Shown here: piece by piece, positions 61,871 to 64,000 of the stretch
How positions within the stretch are numbered: the stretch's first letter is position 1
Layout of the letters: each line of letters opens with the position of its first letter
DNA from: Trissonchulus latispiculum
Taxonomy: Eukaryota > Nematoda > Enoplea > Enoplida > Ironidae
NCBI GenBank assembly: GCA_030248195.1
Contig: JASAND010030498.1
Location: forward strand, 1-64,000
Length of the DNA stretch: 64,000 bases
Reading direction: 5' to 3'
The notes under the pieces: model-generated
Databases searched by the model: none
Seen by the model: the letters and a program-made list of their open reading frames with translations, nothing else
What the model was told of the DNA's origin: nothing
Translations under genes and position numbers: made by a program

Positions 61871-63220
61871 CTACAGAAAACCCGACCTAAAGTGATTTGA
61901 AGCATGCAAATTATTAGTTGGATAACCTTGCACAACATGACTATATAAAGGATAACAATTATTACCAGTACTCACAAGACCGGGGTCAGCCGGTATAGGT
62001 AGATCTAGCAGAGGAGTAAGGCGTCTTCGTTGATAACCGGCTGTTAGGTGCATAGGGCATGAGCTTTTCTTGTGACCGTTTTGGCCACATCGAAAACAAG
62101 AAAAGTTAGATCGCCGGAGCCTACAGGATTTCATGGAATGACCACCATTACCACAGAGGAAGCATTTTCCAGATGGGCGAATTAAGCGATTACCGCTATA
62201 GGCCTTTGCCCTAATCTTGGGGGGTGGCAGCTCACCGTCATACAGAATAACAGCCACATTTTCAAGCACAGACACGTCAACCACCGGTTTAGCATACTCC
62301 TCCTCCGGTCTAAGTTTTTTGCGAGCTTCCATTAAAATATTGCCAAAAATGTTTAAACCCGGGAGATGGGCCGACCGGGCGCCCTCGTAGTCCAGGAAGT
62401 GCAATCCTGACGCCCAGAATCTATCCGGGGGATAGGTAGAATGGATCAAAGGAGAATTACCCGAATTGCGTAGAGACTCACGAAACGAAAAGCACTGAGA
62501 TAATTTATGATCGATCAGATCTTCCATAAACCGCACGTCGTCATCGTTACGGTTACGAGAACTGGCTGGCAGCTGCTTTGCCAAACGAATAGCGACGCCA
62601 CCATGAGCGGCGGCAGCAATCTCAGCAGATAATTCAGGAAACCCGAGGCGATCGGCACGAACGGAATGGTAGCAATGCTCGACAGACTGATAATTCTCAT
62701 TCTGGTAGGAAAATGAAAACATATATAAATTAGACAATGGGTCATCCTGACCCTGAACAATACGTGGGGGAGCAGCGTCGGCAGTAGCAACTTCGGTGGC
62801 AGGAGAGATCAAATTACACTGGGTGGAGGCAGACTGGGAAGTGGTACCTTCGGTATCAGGTGAGATCAAGTTACACTGGGTGGAGGCATCCAAACGTCCC
62901 AAATCAGTAGAGATTTGAGCCCGAGGTAGCTGGCTAGCTACCAGCCTGCGGCACGAGCTGCAGGTATAAGGAATGAGTGCAGCGAACTTGTTCTCCCATT
63001 GCGAAAAGGCATTACGGGACAGGCCAGTACAACCTAGGCAGGCAAACGAGGTGCAGATGGCACACTTCGCTCTAAAATCGAAGTCAGCCAGTTTTTCGTC
63101 GCATGACCCACAGCAATCAGGCGTAGGCATAATAGTGAAAGGAGGAGAAACAGGATAAAGAACACCGAATAGACCGAAAATCAAAAGATAATGCGGCAAA
63201 CGACAAACCCGATCTCGCAA
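61871..63220 (-). CDS. ORF1: PHD-like finger, NADAR (YbiA-like) domain, two CCHC knuckles
   Basis: 449 codons from the first Met; Met31 (63130) is a likelier start as it directly precedes the finger. Seen: a PHD-like cysteine array C37/C40, C53/C56, C61/C64, C87/C90; a duplicated ASTQCNLISP (112..121 and 131..140); then a domain at about 158..304 with DPLSNLYMFSF, YQSVEHCYHSVRA, MEDLIDHKLSQ, YPPDRFWASGL and GLNIFGNILMEARKKL. That order matches NADAR/YbiA (DUF1768), a family acting on ADP-ribose-linked substrates, including removal of ADP-ribose from guanine in bacterial DarT-linked systems. Two zinc knuckles follow: CFLCGNGGHSMKSC (353..366) and CFRCGQNGHKKSSC (375..388). Knuckles bind the RNA in other ORF1 proteins; a role for NADAR is inference. 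Confidence 0.88.
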   Translation of the reverse strand: MRDRVCRLPHYLLIFGLFGVLYPVSPPFTIMPTPDCCGSCDEKLADFDFRAKCAICTSFACLGCTGLSRNAFSQWENKFAALIPYTCSSCRRLVASQLPRAQISTDLGRLDASTQCNLISPDTEGTTSQSASTQCNLISPATEVATADAAPPRIVQGQDDPLSNLYMFSFSYQNENYQSVEHCYHSVRADRLGFPELSAEIAAAAHGGVAIRLAKQLPASSRNRNDDDVRFMEDLIDHKLSQCFSFRESLRNSGNSPLIHSTYPPDRFWASGLHFLDYEGARSAHLPGLNIFGNILMEARKKLRPEEEYAKPVVDVSVLENVAVILYDGELPPPKIRAKAYSGNRLIRPSGKCFLCGNGGHSMKSCRLRRSNFSCFRCGQNGHKKSSCPMHLTAGYQRRRLTPLLDLPIPADPGLVSTGNNCYPLYSHVVQGYPTNNLHASNHFRSGFL

Positions 63221-63230
63221 GAAAATGCTA

Positions 63231-64000
63231 ATTAATGCCGTTAGTTCTGAGCAAGCTATGCTATCGCAAAAGTGTTGGGACCTCGCTCTGTAACTATTTA
63301 GTCAGTATATAGGCAACGTTTTGAAGATAAAGTGCTTTGCTTGTAACAATTTCATAAAAGTTGAGTTCCCATTCTGGTTAATTTTTTGCAGCTGAGTGGC
63401 GACTACCGCAGGAGTATTCATATATTATTGTCCCTTTCCAACTTGGATATGATAGCAAACTACCATTTTAGTGGTTTATATCATACACATTATTAGTACC
63501 AAGAGTACATAGTACGAATTAAATTAGGAATGACTAAAATTAAATACTCGTAGAACTATGTTGAAATTTTAAGCTTGGCATATAAATATCTACTGGAAGC
63601 AGTTCTTGAAGCTCTGCAGGCTGTAGTAAGCTGTCAGCATTGTTTTTGCAGAAACGGTTTATCAATCAATCGGTGGCATTAAAGGCTTTGCGTGATAATA
63701 AAATATTCATGCCAATGAGTATGTGTAATAGACTCTGTCAGATCTTTGTTGGACTTCTCTGTATTGGAGGGGGTCGTGATCTCCAATAAATCTTTGTTCT
63801 GTTCGGGGTCGTATGTAGTTGGCTAGGGCTAGAATAGACTAGGCTAGACTAGGCTAGATCTGATCAGGGTCCAAGACACGAGTCAAGGTCGGCACGCAAA
63901 GATGAATCTTCGTTTAGATTGATGCACCGGCTGTAGTGGTGTTCTGACAACCAGGGCTCGATAGCTGACCTAAAATAGGGTCTAACGGGGTGAGTTCGTT
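63231..64000. other. Interval without a recognised gene
   Basis: It may hold the 5'UTR of the minus-strand retrotransposon at its left side. AGACTAGGCTAGACTAGGCT is a short tandem repeat near 63836. No exon seen. Confidence 0.35.

Larger units (their letters stand above)
58797..63230 (-). mobile_element. Intact two-ORF non-LTR retrotransposon with NADAR-containing ORF1
   Basis: ORF1 (63220..61871) is followed after 35 nt by ORF2 (61835..59019), both without interruption. The 3' end (minus strand) runs through a ~190-nt UTR to a (TTTG)n tail, plus-strand ACAAACAAACAAACAAAC at 58819..58836. Microsatellite tails are typical of CR1/Jockey-type elements. The 5' end and TSD could not be fixed because the 3' flank is a G tract. 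Confidence 0.85.

Overview
This window comes from a repeat-rich animal genome. It has spliced genes with GT-AG introns, tRNA-derived SINE-like sequences, APE-type non-LTR retrotransposons, hAT-like elements and long microsatellites. The three host genes are orthologues of animal proteins (AGPS, CTU2, parvin). The phylum cannot be fixed from sequence alone; an invertebrate is most likely.

Host genes. (1) 327..15447, minus: the N-terminal half of alkylglycerone-phosphate synthase (AGPS). Eight exons join in phase; further exons lie beyond both ends. (2) 28188..30684, plus: CTU2 (NCS2), cytosolic tRNA 2-thiolation, four exons. (3) 35566..44216, minus: a complete parvin, twelve exons, 379 codons, two calponin-homology domains. 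CTU2 and parvin are convergent. The three do not form a pathway; they are separate housekeeping genes whose introns hold many transposons.

Retrotransposons. 20912..25408 (plus) is a full-length Ingi-like element with an 11-bp target-site duplication (TSD), an N-terminal 2A-like peptide, a PHD-type finger broken by a frameshift, then endonuclease, reverse transcriptase, RNase H and a terminal zinc knuckle. About 58797..63230 (minus) is an apparently intact two-ORF element whose ORF1 carries a NADAR (YbiA-like) domain between a PHD-like finger and two CCHC knuckles. 54340..56224 is a dead, 5'-truncated third element.

DNA elements. Many non-autonomous elements can be delimited by their TSDs. 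hAT-like copies (8-bp TSD) carry GC-rich subterminal arrays. A TTAA-TSD family lies at 8250..9140 and 39535..40506, a TTA-TSD element at 26599..26943, and 5-bp-TSD elements at 34949..35370 and 44376..44709. A set of TA-TSD elements begins TAGTCA or TAGCCA and carries repeated motifs built round an A/T tract (17254..18358, 45111..46204, 46541..48989, 50184..51256, 51457..53439, 53776..57311). Nesting is deep: at 10185..14848 a satellite-bearing element holds a hAT, which holds a second hAT, which holds a third. Foldback palindromes, an eight-copy ~145-bp array and a 39-bp GC-rich minisatellite make up much of the rest.

Main points for a second look: the NADAR-containing ORF1, the TA-TSD elements with lineage-specific A-tract motif arrays, and the 2A-bearing element whose only in-frame AUG upstream of the 2A is supplied by its target site. 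All splice models are read by eye from splice signals, phase continuity and remembered family conservation.
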